Below are positions 33,301 to 37,097 of a DNA stretch of 64,000 bases, piece by piece. A program made the position numbers and the translations under genes. Each line of letters opens with the position of its first letter. Position 1 is the stretch's first letter. The notes beneath the pieces were generated by a model that saw nothing but the letters and a program-made list of their open reading frames with translations, was not told where the DNA came from and made no database searches. Origin of the DNA: Branchinecta lynchi (taxonomy: Eukaryota > Arthropoda > Branchiopoda > Anostraca > Branchinectidae); the NCBI GenBank assembly GCA_023053575.1, contig JAKZAP010000009.1:17837869-17901868 (forward strand). The letters are read 5' to 3'.

Positions 33301-34400
33301 TTCGAATTAATCTTATCTCAGTAGGTGTTCCTACGGCCCAAGCTGACTGCGAATGAATATTATCTCAGTAGTCTGTTTACAGTGCAGGTAGAGCCCCCTA
33401 CATTGTTAACAAAAATCTTGCAGTATTGACTACTGGGATTAATCTTGTCTCTAGTAAGATAATCTTATCTCTAATTCGGATACCATTTCAGTAGCAAATA
33501 CTGCAGTTTACTTTAATCCTTGCTCGGAGAAACTTTTCACAGTGCAGGTAGATCCCCCTACAGGAAAAAATCCCACTCATTTATTTTGTATTGCAGTTTA
33601 CCGCTGAGCCCACCCCACCTCCACCCCCAGTGCCACCTCACAGTAGCCCAACTATCTACAACAGCCAGAACCGCGATAACTTCTACCTCTCTGACCTTAG
33701 CTCCGATAGAGCATGCAACCCAAAACCAAGCTCCGAAAACCCTTACGGGACCAGAACAAATCCATACGGAAACCACCATCCGAATATGGAGCGACAAGAT
33801 ACGCAGGGAAGCTATGGATCGCAGAATGGCTACGAAGTTCGGCAAGAAAACGTGTATGGAACGCGTCAGGATACGCAGGATAACTATAGATCGCAGAGCG
33901 GCTACGAAGATCGACAAGAAAACGTGTACGGGACCCGGCAGATGGAAAGCTCTTACGGTGCACAGCCTAATCAGTGCTTGCGACAAGAGAACCCTTACGG
34001 AAATAAACAGAGTGCACAGCCGTTTAGCTATACGTCAGAGAATCCATACTCAGTTCGACCGCAAGAGGCGACTCAGTCGCGCGATAGTACCTGTGGGGAA
34101 CTTGTGCCACCCCCTGTCCCAAAGCATTATGGACAAAAAGTGCACATACAAGGGGGACTTAGCGTGGGGGTTAATAATCACTTTCAAACCTTTCCCCATC
34201 AGAGAGTGACTCCGGCTCCCCCGATTGTTCGATATAACGATACGATAGCTGTTAGTCCGCGAGCTTCGTTTTATAAAAATCGGGAGTCGATCTACAAGGC
34301 GAGGAAGGATGTGATTCCGTGTAACGGCTTGAATGCACCGGCACCGTTCCTTGATAATCGGGAGGTGGTGCAAATGCAAACGTTTGCACCGAGGAAATGA
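9223..34400 (+). CDS. tinc: tincar-like multipass membrane protein, 3' seven exons (joined)
   Basis: Join 9223-9331, 15976-16274, 18842-18990, 23421-23535, 25365-25481, 31939-32205, 33597-34400. Every junction has AG acceptor and GT donor, and the phases agree (1, 0, 2, 0, 0, 0), giving about 619 residues to a TGA at 34398. Order: a hydrophobic segment; a final membrane helix spanning the exon 1/2 junction; a basic juxtamembrane stretch; then a long tail with acidic, Ser/Pro, polyproline and Tyr-Gly-rich parts. The helix followed by HWSFRIRVGVAKHALYS and VRLAVDLEL, then DEQIYWLR, KVTFED and DSGCEDS, are features I associate with Drosophila tincar, an eight-span membrane protein of heart and eye development. 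This rests on memory, not a search. The 5' exons with the other spans are not visible. Introns of 2-7 kb are full of MITEs. Alternative: another multipass protein with a similar tail. Confidence 0.72.
9403..9797. mobile_element. TA-type MITE, GTTGCGTTTTTG family, copy 1
   Basis: Ends GTTGCGTTTTTGCATGGTAT and ATCTGCAAAAACGCAAC. The interior is made of alternating GGTATCTGATACCAC palindromes. Right flank TA, left flank TT (one change). Confidence 0.82.
10400..10462 (-). mobile_element. GGCCCGTATCC MITE, 63-bp deletion derivative
   Basis: Only the ends and a C run remain: GCCGTATCC ... AATTCCAGGATACGGGCC. Confidence 0.75.
10573..10745 (-). repeat. ~175-bp dispersed repeat (with 22346-22520)
   Basis: Its reverse matches 22346-22520: CACTTTATTTTACCTTAAT, TTCTTG[T/C]CGATGACAAAAAT and ATATTTTACGAAGTACG appear in the same order. 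No ends recognised. Confidence 0.7.
10953..11130 (-). mobile_element. LINE 3' end, CCTTGGGGTCATGGCAACA family
   Basis: Matches 45832-46010 closely (TTTATTGCACGAAAAAGACC, ATCGCTCTCTATTGGAC, GGATATCCCCCATATTTGTA). Coding part absent. Confidence 0.75.
11286..11418 (+). repeat. 133-bp direct repeat, left copy
   Basis: About 80% identical to 12063-12196 (AGTGCCTCGTCTCTT, CATTAGGGAACATA, AGAGCTAGTATGTTTCTTGG). The two flank the interval 11419-12062. Confidence 0.8.
11419..12062 (+). repeat. CGCGAAAATG / CCGTTCAGCTC repeat between direct repeats
   Basis: Same family as 40615-41200. It is interrupted by a LINE tail (11478-11806) and bounded by the 133-bp direct repeats. Confidence 0.7.
11478..11806 (+). 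mobile_element. 5'-truncated LINE 3' end with GAACCT tail
   Basis: Ends in a (GAACCT)n-like tail at ~11786-11803. In the uninterrupted relative at ~40.86 kb the host sequence runs straight from GCGAAAATGA into GAAAAC, while here it is split there, so this is an insertion. No motif is readable in the short ORF over it. Confidence 0.68.
12063..12196 (+). repeat. 134-bp direct repeat, right copy
   Basis: Partner of 11286-11418, same orientation. Confidence 0.8.
12203..12584. mobile_element. Long fold-back element
   Basis: Arms AGTACAGT..AACCTGGAACAAATTGAAAT and ATTGCAATTTGTTCCAGGTC..ACTGTACT pair imperfectly over ~100 bp each. Non-coding. Confidence 0.7.
12725..12966 (+). repeat. ~84-bp tandem repeat, nearly 3 units
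   Basis: AGTTTGTAAGTGACAACTAG recurs at 12752, 12836 and 12921 with TTTCTGACTTT and GGTTCTAGCTTT between. Confidence 0.78.
13218..13505 (-). repeat. ACTAGCGATAGAGAACGTCC repeat, two direct copies
   Basis: CACTAGCGATAGATAACGTC ... CACCAGCGCTGG occurs at ~13232-13345 and ~13440-13500. It is related to 1-130 (opposite strand) and 35694-35770. Confidence 0.72.
13925..14075 (-). mobile_element. tRNA-derived SINE, copy 1
   Basis: The minus strand has box A TAGCTCAGATGG (13988-13999) and box B GGTTCAAATCC (13946-13956) around a CTTGTAA anticodon-like loop. The flanks match 38850-39000 on both sides (TTCCTATGGCCGGCTTCTA; CTGAGGAGCATTTTTGT). There is no paired acceptor stem, so it is a SINE rather than a tRNA gene. 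Confidence 0.8.
14283..14443 (+). mobile_element. CACTGTAAAAA-type MITE
   Basis: CACTGTAAAAAGAGAAATG ... CTGCAAGATTGTTTTACAG, with the same palindromic core. Confidence 0.77.
14918..15115 (+). CDS. 65-codon ORF in tinc intron 1 (uncertain)
   Basis: Coding-like composition (Lys/Glu/Leu-rich: LRLKELRTKSYGNEMKSSVK, LFMLLGDQIEKRIKTEACEE), preceded by a possible acceptor CCAAACCTTAG. No family recognised. It is not in phase agreement with the tinc exons and may be chance or a fragment of a mobile element. Confidence 0.2.
   Translation: MLVSSTSEKVPLLRLKELRTKSYGNEMKSSVKLFMLLGDQIEKRIKTEACEEALLTKKFRGGFYR
15641..15856 (-). mobile_element. Fold-back element with hammerhead-like core
   Basis: Begins TTCCTTCAGCCCAAGCTGAC; core 15718-15752 on the minus strand (CTGAAGA ... 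GAAATATAGCT). The other arm (15803 onward, +) keeps GCCGAAATATAGCTCC and TCCGTTTTG. Ends ~120 bp before tinc exon 2. Confidence 0.72.
15976..16274 (+). CDS. tinc: tincar-like exon 2: last membrane helix and juxtamembrane region
   Basis: The acceptor is a long pyrimidine tract ending ttttttcag at 15975 and the donor is gtttgt at 16275. The exon is 299 bp; its first two bases complete the codon left by the previous exon. It encodes the rest of a strongly hydrophobic helix (VGVMICHAFLWFALWLIL), then a basic stretch (RHWSFRIRVGVAKHA) that should lie in the cytosol, then VRLAVDLEL and a segment ending near QVERHKSGK. Helix, W-[ST]-F-[RK] and V-R-L-x-x-D-x-E/D-L is the arrangement I recall from tincar. 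This is the most diagnostic exon of the gene. Confidence 0.8.
16446..16785 (+). mobile_element. TTAA-flanked MITE, TTAAAGTTTAAC family
   Basis: 340 bp; TTAAAGTTTAACTGAAAAG / CTTTTCCGTTAAACTTTAA. Lies in tinc intron 2. Confidence 0.86.
17114..17969 (+). mobile_element. TTAA-flanked MITE (TTAAAGGACC family), interrupted
   Basis: Starts TTAAAGGATCTG and ends GGTCCTTTAC, with the family interior (CTAATGCAACCTACTTC, AACCCCTCTAACAAAACC, CACTTGCCGTGTTTTGC). A TTAA target suggests piggyBac-type mobilisation (inference). It is split by the nested element 17132-17642. Confidence 0.8.
17132..17642. mobile_element. MITE with CCAGTAGCGTATATT ends (nested)
   Basis: Inverted ends CCAGTAGCGTATATT / AATATACGCTACTGG, 511 bp, with a long G/C homopolymer stretch near 17590-17626. 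It interrupts the TTAA-flanked element 17114-17969. The flanks TGTTTTCC and TCTTACCT are both versions of the host-element word CTGTCTTACC, which supports insertion with a degenerated duplication. Confidence 0.82.
18236..18403 (-). mobile_element. CACTGTAAAAA-type MITE
   Basis: TGTGAAAAAAAATCTTGCAG ... TTGCTCGGAGAAACTTTTAA. Reversed core. Confidence 0.74.
18504..18534. repeat. Perfect 13-bp hairpin
   Basis: CTATGAATAGGTG, GACTA loop, CACCTATTCATAG, inside a patch with three more AGGTGGACT-type words between two GGCGCTTGTTA copies. Confidence 0.75.
18842..18990 (+). CDS. tinc: tincar-like exon 3 (cytoplasmic tail)
   Basis: Acceptor tattccag at 18841 and donor gtaagg at 18991; 149 bp, phase 0 in and phase 2 out. 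It encodes QLSPSDEQIYWLRSRA, a Ser/Pro-rich linker and KKNKVTFEDS. A competing AG at 18809 would read into stops or an unlike frame, so the later acceptor was chosen. The tail has no enzyme motif. QIYWLR and K-V-T-F-E/D are short motifs consistent with tincar tails. Just past the donor, from 19008, begins a repeat also found at 30085. Confidence 0.75.
19008..19100 (+). repeat. Dispersed repeat TTCCATACAAGCGTGACGTC
   Basis: Matches 30085-30165 (AGTTGTA[G/T]CGGA[A/G]TTCCA, CAAGCGTGACGTCACAGCC, GATNTNTTTTACCTC). Starts 18 bp after the exon 3 donor. No ends defined. Confidence 0.6.
19189..19517 (-). mobile_element. TTAA-flanked MITE, TTAAAGTTTAAC family
   Basis: 329 bp between TTAAATTTAACCGAAAAGG and TCTGTTTTACTTTAA. 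The interior is the reverse of the 16.4 kb copy. Confidence 0.82.
19799..19946 (+). repeat. Left copy of ~150-bp direct repeat
   Basis: Begins GCATTATATATACCCTTGTT and ends GATAGTTCGGCCC. About 90% identical to 20226-20377. Confidence 0.85.
19947..20225 (+). mobile_element. LINE-like tail with TCTGAA-type end, flanked by ~150-bp repeats
   Basis: Matches the reverse of 8598-8912 (GGTGGGTAGGTTGTGA, pyrimidine tract, AATTTTAAGTTAAAAGG, TTTTTGGTGAAGTAAAAAAT, TGAATCTGAAAATCTGA). The host sequence is repeated on both sides (19799-19946, 20226-20377). Confidence 0.76.
20226..20377 (+). repeat. Right copy of ~150-bp direct repeat
   Basis: Partner of 19799-19946. It continues into the ribozyme-like fold-back at 20324-20542, which shows that this side is the original host sequence. 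Confidence 0.85.
20324..20542. mobile_element. Fold-back element with two hammerhead-like cores
   Basis: Minus core near 20363-20398 (GAAC instead of GAAA) and plus core near 20459-20490, head to head. The outer arms AACGGATAGTCAGCTACGAT and GCATCGTAGCTGACTATCTG pair. Confidence 0.7.
20548..20889. mobile_element. TA-type MITE, GTTGCGTTTTTG family, copy 2
   Basis: Ends GTTGTGTTTTCGCAGATACC and GTCCGCAAAAATGCAAC, with TA on both sides. Shares CGACAATTGCCGA and TTCTCGAAGTCA with copy 1. Confidence 0.82.
21040..21240 (-). mobile_element. GGTTTGAAGCCAAGCTGACC element with hammerhead-like core
   Basis: Minus core 21174-21209: CTGAGGA, CGATTTGC..GCAACC stem, GAAATATCC. The CTGANGA box is intact, with an extra C before stem II. 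The element starts TAAGGTTTGAAGCCAAGC. Confidence 0.68.
21342..21527 (+). mobile_element. GGCCCGTATCC MITE
   Basis: GGCACGTATCCAGG / CCTGGATACGGCC with both homopolymer blocks and the ACACATAGATCAGAGGGAAA interior. Confidence 0.82.
22212..22330 (-). mobile_element. Partial TTAAAGTTTAAC-family MITE
   Basis: The left end GTTAAAGTTTAACCGAAGAGG and the CCGTAACTTATTCA region match. The copy is lost after the GCTATTCAC block. Confidence 0.65.
22346..22520 (+). repeat. ~175-bp dispersed repeat (with 10573-10745)
   Basis: Partner of the repeat at 10573-10745, in the opposite orientation. A (TA)n tract follows at 22684-22696. Confidence 0.7.
23421..23535 (+). CDS. tinc: tincar-like exon 4 (cytoplasmic tail)
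   Basis: Acceptor tttctttcag at 23420 and donor gtatgt at 23536; 115 bp, phase 2 in and phase 0 out. It encodes ALLPPPEDWRRDGAPEDG, then DYAILRKLPLVALPEE. The Tyr in D-Y-A-I-L is a plausible sorting or phosphorylation site, but that is inference. A fold-back element with ribozyme-like cores begins only about 25 bp past the donor. Confidence 0.74.
23560..23832. mobile_element. Cluster of three hammerhead-like cores with a ~62-bp-arm hairpin
   Basis: A first half-element (core ~23608-23640, minus) abuts a fold-back whose arms 23699-23758 and 23769-23831 are nearly perfect reverse complements. The plus core 23767-23800 is intact: CTGACGA, GGACCCTTGCCAAGAAGGGCC, GAAATATCGC. Lies 25 bp after tinc exon 4. 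Confidence 0.78.
23895..24064. mobile_element. CGAGGGGTTGCCCACTC MITE with GTGGCG array, copy 1
   Basis: Inverted ends CGAGGGGTTGCCCACTCTC / GAGAGTGGGCAGCCCCTCG. The interior is a GTGGCGCG-type low-complexity stretch. Confidence 0.8.
24111..24536 (+). mobile_element. Hammerhead-core element interrupted by a hAT-like MITE
   Basis: Left arm CCTTCAGCCCAAGCTGACTG; core 24454-24487 (CTGAAGA ... GAAATAAAGCT). The nested MITE 24241-24436 lies between the arms. Confidence 0.75.
24241..24436. mobile_element. hAT-like MITE, CCAGGGTTGGTCACC family, copy 2
   Basis: Same ends (CCATGGTTGGTCACCAA / TTGGTGACCAACCCTGG) and the same GGGTTACTTT-type internal tandem. It is inserted in the ribozyme-like element at 24111-24536. 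The target duplication is not clear. Confidence 0.78.
25365..25481 (+). CDS. tinc: tincar-like exon 5 (cytoplasmic tail)
   Basis: Acceptor ttttattgtag at 25364 and donor gtaagc at 25482; 117 bp, a whole number of codons. It encodes LCSSPLLRDSPHDRPTAS and a Pro/Gly-containing stretch ending GVTPLTKL. Composition is low-complexity Ser/Pro/His, so the assignment rests on splice sites, phase and position rather than on a motif. Being symmetric (0-0), it could be skipped without changing the frame. Confidence 0.66.
26073..26262 (+). ncRNA. U2: U2 spliceosomal snRNA
   Basis: U2 snRNA pairs with the intron branch point in the major spliceosome. The sequence starts with the canonical AUCGCUUCUCGGCCUUUUGG (stem I). 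It keeps the branch-site recognition block GUGUAGUAUCUG, the stem IIa region (UCUUAUCAGCUUAAUAUCUG), a stem IIb hairpin, the Sm site GAUUUUUGGAA, and stems III/IV ending GGCGCAGCCC. The 190-nt length matches the family. AUCAAAGUG and CAGCUUAA are as I remember arthropod U2, and no break in core elements is seen, so it may be functional. It lies in tinc intron 5, same strand. A short inverted repeat (CCGATC..GATCGG) lies about 40-60 bp upstream, where a proximal sequence element would sit, but I cannot confirm a promoter. An antisense ORF here is a shadow. Confidence 0.93.
26339..26659 (+). mobile_element. hAT-like MITE, TAGTGTTGGGCGATATT family, copy A
   Basis: 321 bp with terminal inverted repeats TAGTGTTGGGCGATATT / ATATCGCCCAACACTA, flanked by a perfect 8-bp target duplication GTACCAGT (26331-26338 and 26660-26667). 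An 8-bp duplication is the hAT hallmark. The interior is ATCGATAT-rich and non-coding. It lies 76 bp downstream of the U2 gene. Confidence 0.9.
26830..27350. repeat. Degenerate tandem repeat around GCCGCAGGCAAA
   Basis: The motif GTG[T/C]GCCGCAGGCAAA or close relatives recurs near 26880, 26970, 27040, 27127, 27195, 27250 and 27342. CTGTTTTCTGCTAAAATA-like segments lie between. The period is roughly 70-90 bp and identity is low. Non-coding. Confidence 0.6.
27597..27914 (+). mobile_element. hAT-like MITE, same family, copy B
   Basis: 318 bp; ends TAACGTTGGGCGATATTT and ATATCGCTCAACACTA. Flanks GGATGATT and GAACGATT agree at 6 of 8 positions, an aged 8-bp target duplication. Confidence 0.8.
28015..28168 (+). 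mobile_element. hAT-like MITE, same family, short copy C
   Basis: 154 bp, half the usual size, with intact ends TAGTGTTGGGCG / CGCCCAACACTA. It has a perfect 8-bp target duplication GTTCGAGA (28007-28014, 28169-28176). The perfect duplication shows that the short form itself moved or was deleted internally later. Confidence 0.9.
28178..28534 (+). mobile_element. hAT-like MITE, same family, copy D
   Basis: 357 bp; ends TAGTGTTGGGCG and CGCCCAAAACTA. Flanks TTCGAGAA (28170-28177) and TTCGATAA (28535-28542) match at 7 of 8. Its target overlaps the right duplication of copy C by 7 bp. Confidence 0.87.
29217..29372. mobile_element. Diverged relative of the hammerhead-core elements
   Basis: Starts CATCAGCCCAAGCTGACTGC, keeps the arms ACTGAGTTTTATTCTAGG / CCTAGAATGAAATTGAGTTG, and has GAGGATCCTTTCC..CACCGAAATG in the core position. 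The CTGANGA box is lost. Confidence 0.6.
29453..29808. mobile_element. Fold-back element with hammerhead-like core
   Basis: Minus core 29531-29565 (CTGACGA ... GAAATATCGC). The outer arms TTTATTCAAACAATGTTTTC and GAAAACATTGTTTGAATAAA are exact reverse complements. The spacer carries ~150 bp of other sequence. Confidence 0.75.
30480..31210 (+). repeat. ~140-bp degenerate tandem repeat, 5 units
   Basis: GTTCATGGGCAACTGGGCCC, AGATTGCCCATGAG recurs at ~30570, 30732, 30873, 31010 and 31144, each preceded by a C/G-rich run. Confidence 0.72.
31690..31860 (+). mobile_element. GGTTTGAAGCCAAGC element, opposite orientation
   Basis: ACGGTTTGCCGGGCGACCGA, then AATATCC, TTCCTCGCACATTATCTTAG, and ATGGTCATCATGTCTTCAAACC at the end. 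It lies ~80 bp before tinc exon 6. A partial copy without the stem-II arm is at ~18675-18765. Confidence 0.62.
31939..32205 (+). CDS. tinc: tincar-like exon 6: DSGCE motif and polyproline
   Basis: Acceptor tttcttgcag at 31938 and donor gtaagt at 32206; 267 bp, symmetric phase 0. It encodes TDSGCEDSASTGSPP, a Ser/Asn-rich stretch, FDLPPPPPPHMFE and finally MPPPVPPHY. The polyproline runs look like ligands for SH3, WW or EVH1 domains (inference). The PPPVPPHY at its end recurs twice in the next exon (PPPVPPHS, PPPVPKHY), so the tail has three copies of one short proline motif. Confidence 0.78.
32260..32427 (-). mobile_element. CACTGTAAAAA-type MITE
   Basis: ATTGTCAAAATAATCTTGCA ... GAAGAAACTTTTTACAGTG. 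Begins ~55 bp after the donor of tinc exon 6. Confidence 0.75.
32500..32909. mobile_element. MITE with GTTCCCCGAGGACTCC ends
   Basis: Ends AACGCGTATTCTCACAGTTC / GAACGGCCAGAATGCGCCTT with inner GTTCCCCGAGGACTCC / GGAGTCCTCGGGGAAC. A fragment of the same element is at 63701-63780 and more GAGTCCC words are near 63950. Confidence 0.78.
33123..33545 (-). mobile_element. Three consecutive CACTGTAAAAA-type MITE copies
   Basis: Copies ~33123-33234, 33247-33384 and 33405-33544 are separated by GCAGGTAGATCCCCCTACA-like spacers. The middle copy carries a GGCCCAAGCTGACTGCGAAT fragment, an end of the hammerhead-element family. Confidence 0.75.
33597..34400 (+). CDS. tinc: tincar-like terminal exon: proline-rich then Tyr-Gly-rich repeats
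   Basis: Acceptor ttttgtattgcag at 33596; the exon is open for 267 codons to TGA at 34398-34400. It opens with EPTPPPPPVPPHSS. Then comes a tail rich in Tyr, Gly, Gln and Asn with an internal ~22-residue duplication (RQDTQGSYGSQNGYEVRQEN and RQDTQDNYRSQSGYEDRQEN, each followed by VYGTRQ), then LVPPPVPKHYG, and it ends CNGLNAPAPFLDNREVVQM.... No catalytic residues are present. Three CACTGTAAAAA-type MITE copies end about 50 bp before the acceptor. The C-terminal coding stretch recurs downstream (34498-34930). Antisense and +1-frame ORFs over this exon are shadows. Confidence 0.82.
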   Translation, partial: FTAEPTPPPPPVPPHSSPTIYNSQNRDNFYLSDLSSDRACNPKPSSENPYGTRTNPYGNHHPNMERQDTQGSYGSQNGYEVRQENVYGTRQDTQDNYRSQSGYEDRQENVYGTRQMESSYGAQPNQCLRQENPYGNKQSAQPFSYTSENPYSVRPQEATQSRDSTCGELVPPPVPKHYGQKVHIQGGLSVGVNNHFQTFPHQRVTPAPPIVRYNDTIAVSPRASFYKNRESIYKARKDVIPCNGLNAPAPFLDNREVVQMQTFAPRK

Positions 34401-34930
34401 ACTCCACATTAATTACTGAAAGCAAAGTTTAAGAAACCGCGCGTGTTCCCTTAAAACGTGAGGTGAAAACGGTGTTTGTTGCCACACGAGTGAGTTTCGT
34501 GTAACGGCTTGAATGCACCGGCACCGTTCCGTGATAATCGGGAGGTGGTGCAAATTCATATGTTGCGGCGAGAATGAACGTTTGAAGCTATTCCATATAC
34601 AGTAAACTGAATACACCAGCACCGCTCCTTGACAATTGGCGGTTGTGCAAATTCACACGCTTGCACCGAGGAAATGAACGCTGAAAGAACACCGTGGCTT
34701 TTGAAGCGATTCCATATAGAGGAAACAGAATGCAGCACCACCGTTCCTTGAGAACCAGGAAGTAGTGCAAATTTAACAGTTTGCGCCGAGGAACGAACGG
34801 TGAAAGAACGCCATTATGAAGAAATTAGTGACTCCGTATACAGTAAACTGAATGCACCAGCACCGTCCCTTGAGGATCCGTAGGTGGTGTAGATCGAAAC
34901 GTCTGCGCCGAGGACAAAAACGGTGCAAGA
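34318..34930 (+). repeat. Decaying tandem copies of the tinc C-terminal coding sequence
   Basis: The end of the coding region (from ~34318, key words CTTGAATGCACCGGCACC and GAGGTGGTGCAAAT) recurs at ~34498, 34597, 34715 and 34838. Spacings are 180, 98, 119 and 123 bp. In the coding frame the copies read LNAPAPFLDNREVVQ (coding), LNAPAPFRDNREVVQ, LNTPAPLLDN, QNAAPPFLENQEVVQ and LNAPAPSLED, each soon ending in a stop. Copies 2-5 therefore lie in the 3' untranslated or flanking DNA yet keep codon-like similarity. Confidence 0.8.
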
Positions 34931-34945
34931 ACACCGTAGCTAAAG

Positions 34946-35116
34946 ATGTCAGTGGAGAAGACAGAGGATGAAGTGTTCTGGTGTGCATGGACAGAATTGT
35001 GTTCCACCGATTTTATTGAAGACTACGTGAGCCTGGTTTTTGTTGCAATAGTGCTGCCGCAGCTCTGCTGCAGCGCTTACTTGCTTCTGCACAAGATGCA
35101 TTTTTGGATTCACTGA
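34946..35116 (+). CDS. Short ORF with one possible membrane helix (uncertain)
   Basis: 56 codons from ATG to TGA, downstream of tinc and after its repeated tail. It has an acidic start (MSVEKTEDEVFW), Cys-rich middle and a hydrophobic run (YVSLVFVAIVLPQLCCSAYL). No family recognised, no clear promoter or splice context. It could be chance or a lost end of the tail repeats. Confidence 0.25.
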   Translation: MSVEKTEDEVFWCAWTELCSTDFIEDYVSLVFVAIVLPQLCCSAYLLLHKMHFWIH

Positions 35117-35159
35117 CTGCACGATTTCTTCTTGGTTGAAGCAGCACCTTGCAGGGAAG

Positions 35160-35188
35160 CACGGACTTGCTCGTTAAGCAAGTCCGTG
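35160..35188. repeat. Perfect 12-bp hairpin
   Basis: CACGGACTTGCT, loop CGTTA, AGCAAGTCCGTG, in an otherwise repeat-free, G+C-richer stretch (35000-35340). Confidence 0.85.
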
Positions 35189-35363
35189 ATTCTCGGAAAG
35201 CGCTGCCGACTTCCTCGGAAGCATTCAAATGCGAAAGCGAATGTCCGGAAGCCCGGAAGCGGCCGAGAAGTGGACCTGCAGCGTGCAACAAAAACGAGGC
35301 TCTGATCAGTGCTATAAGTACTTCACTGTGTTAAGAAAGTTTTAAATTTAAGTTGCAGCAATA

Positions 35364-35787
35364 GTTGCGTTTTTGCAGATAACATGGTATCTGATACCAG
35401 GGTCTAAAGTCGCTTTCGCAGCTACCGCGGCATCTGATACCACGGTCAAAAGGCCTTTTTGCAGTTATCGTGGTATCTGGTCAGTTATCGTGGTATCTGA
35501 TATTCAGATACCACGGTCGATCGTGGTATCTGAAAAGTCATCTCACTTTCATCAAATTTTGTCAAATTGGTGGGAAAGAAGTTTGGCCCTTAGTGGCGTA
35601 ACTGTATATCAATTTTTCTTTTGGGGTGACTTCGGAAAGTGCAATTTCGACAATAGCTGTTTTTGCATAGCAGCCGTGTATCAGATACCATGGGCACTAG
35701 CACCACTAGCGATATAGAAAGTCATTACTGAACCTCAGTCAGTCTTTCGCCAGCGCTGGCTCCGAGAACTACCTGCGAAAACGCAAC
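35364..35787. mobile_element. TA-type MITE, GTTGCGTTTTTG family, copy 3 with nested repeat
   Basis: Ends GTTGCGTTTTTGCAGATAAC and CTGCGAAAACGCAAC, TA on both sides. A CACTAGCGATAGAGAACG-type repeat interrupts it at ~35694-35770. Confidence 0.8.
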
Positions 35788-37097
35788 TAATGTCTTTGCC
35801 AGAGAAGTTAGAAACACCGGTGTTTGCAGTAGTGATACTTGGGACCGTTTCCAAATTTTGTACGAATTGCATGCCAAGCGAACAATAGTGCTTACTCGTA
35901 ATCGTATTAATATACCTCAATGGGTCGGACAGAAGATTAGATTTTGCGGCCGGGCTTTCTGCGCCTCCGTTATTAAAGTTTTTAAAATCTCAACTTTTCC
36001 GTGCGGAAATGATGATGGTTCCCAATATCTCGGCCCATGCTCGCACAACCTCGATCGTCTGTCTGTATCATCAGTCTTTCAGGAATGCGATTTTTCTGAT
36101 GCAATTTCTCTGCAAAGCGTTGCCTCAATAGCTCATTTTAGAAAATGGTGGTGTTAAGAGAATGCTTCAGAAAAATCGTCTTCCCGAGTGACGTCATATC
36201 AAGAACAGATAAGCTTCCATGTTGTCGTCCGACTTTTCGCCAAAACTTACGCATTCTTCGTTGCTCATAACCGTTTGCCGAGTACAGTGTGAAAAGTCTT
36301 AAAGCACTGTTCTTACTAGAAATGATCTGGTCACAATGAAAAGGCTCAGAACTACTCTTTTTCTAAAATATTAGACTTGCAAATATGCCACTTACCACGT
36401 GGAATATTCGATTTTCTTGTTAGTGCTTGTCGACTCTACCCAGCGTTCCCCTCCAATCGCTAAAATGATGCACACAACTTATAAAGTTATTTAAATATTA
36501 TTTTAGGCGTAAAATTATTTCGGGTTTGAATCAGAGAAAAACTAGTTCAAATTGTTAAAACTCTTCCATAATCAATCAATAAAAGAAAGTCAACTAACAC
36601 AGTATATATAAAGTATTTTTCACATAATATCCTGTGTGTTTATCGTTTGCTGTATTCAGACGTTGCATGAAGCTGCCAAGTTTAGTTCTCTAGGCGGCTT
36701 ATCTGTTCTTTCTTGTGTTCAAAATCTCAGTACTTTATTTAAGCCAGCGGCCTCTGTTGATTAGGCTACACCAAACGTGTACTGATCGTGTGGTAACTTC
36801 TCAAGTGTTTGTAGTAGGTATATCAAGAAAAAGATTGCTGTCAACGGCCCGTGATTTATCAGTCATCGCTTACGATTCTCAAGGGATTGTCACTGCGAAG
36901 ATTTCTCTTTACGGTTCTTCTGCATTCCCTTATTCGTACTAGATGGCGCTCAACCCGCGAACAGCCCTGGGAGTTGGGCGGTTTCCTGTCGGTTTTCGGT
37001 TGCTTGTCCGATTCGAGAGTGAACCTGGTTCCTGGGATTCGGATTGTGGAGTAAGGATGCCCTGCCGTCAGTGCCATATGAGATTGGTAGCCAAGAT
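35788..37097. other. Unassigned
   Basis: Nothing recognised with confidence. ORFs at 35858-36157 and on the minus strand 36859-37467 lack family features. Confidence 0.5.

Noticed and set aside
33558..33986. 142-residue minus ORF and 229-residue +1-frame ORF (33520-34209)
   Set aside because: Both overlap the tinc terminal exon in other frames; the exon frame has a splice acceptor in phase and continues the protein's composition.
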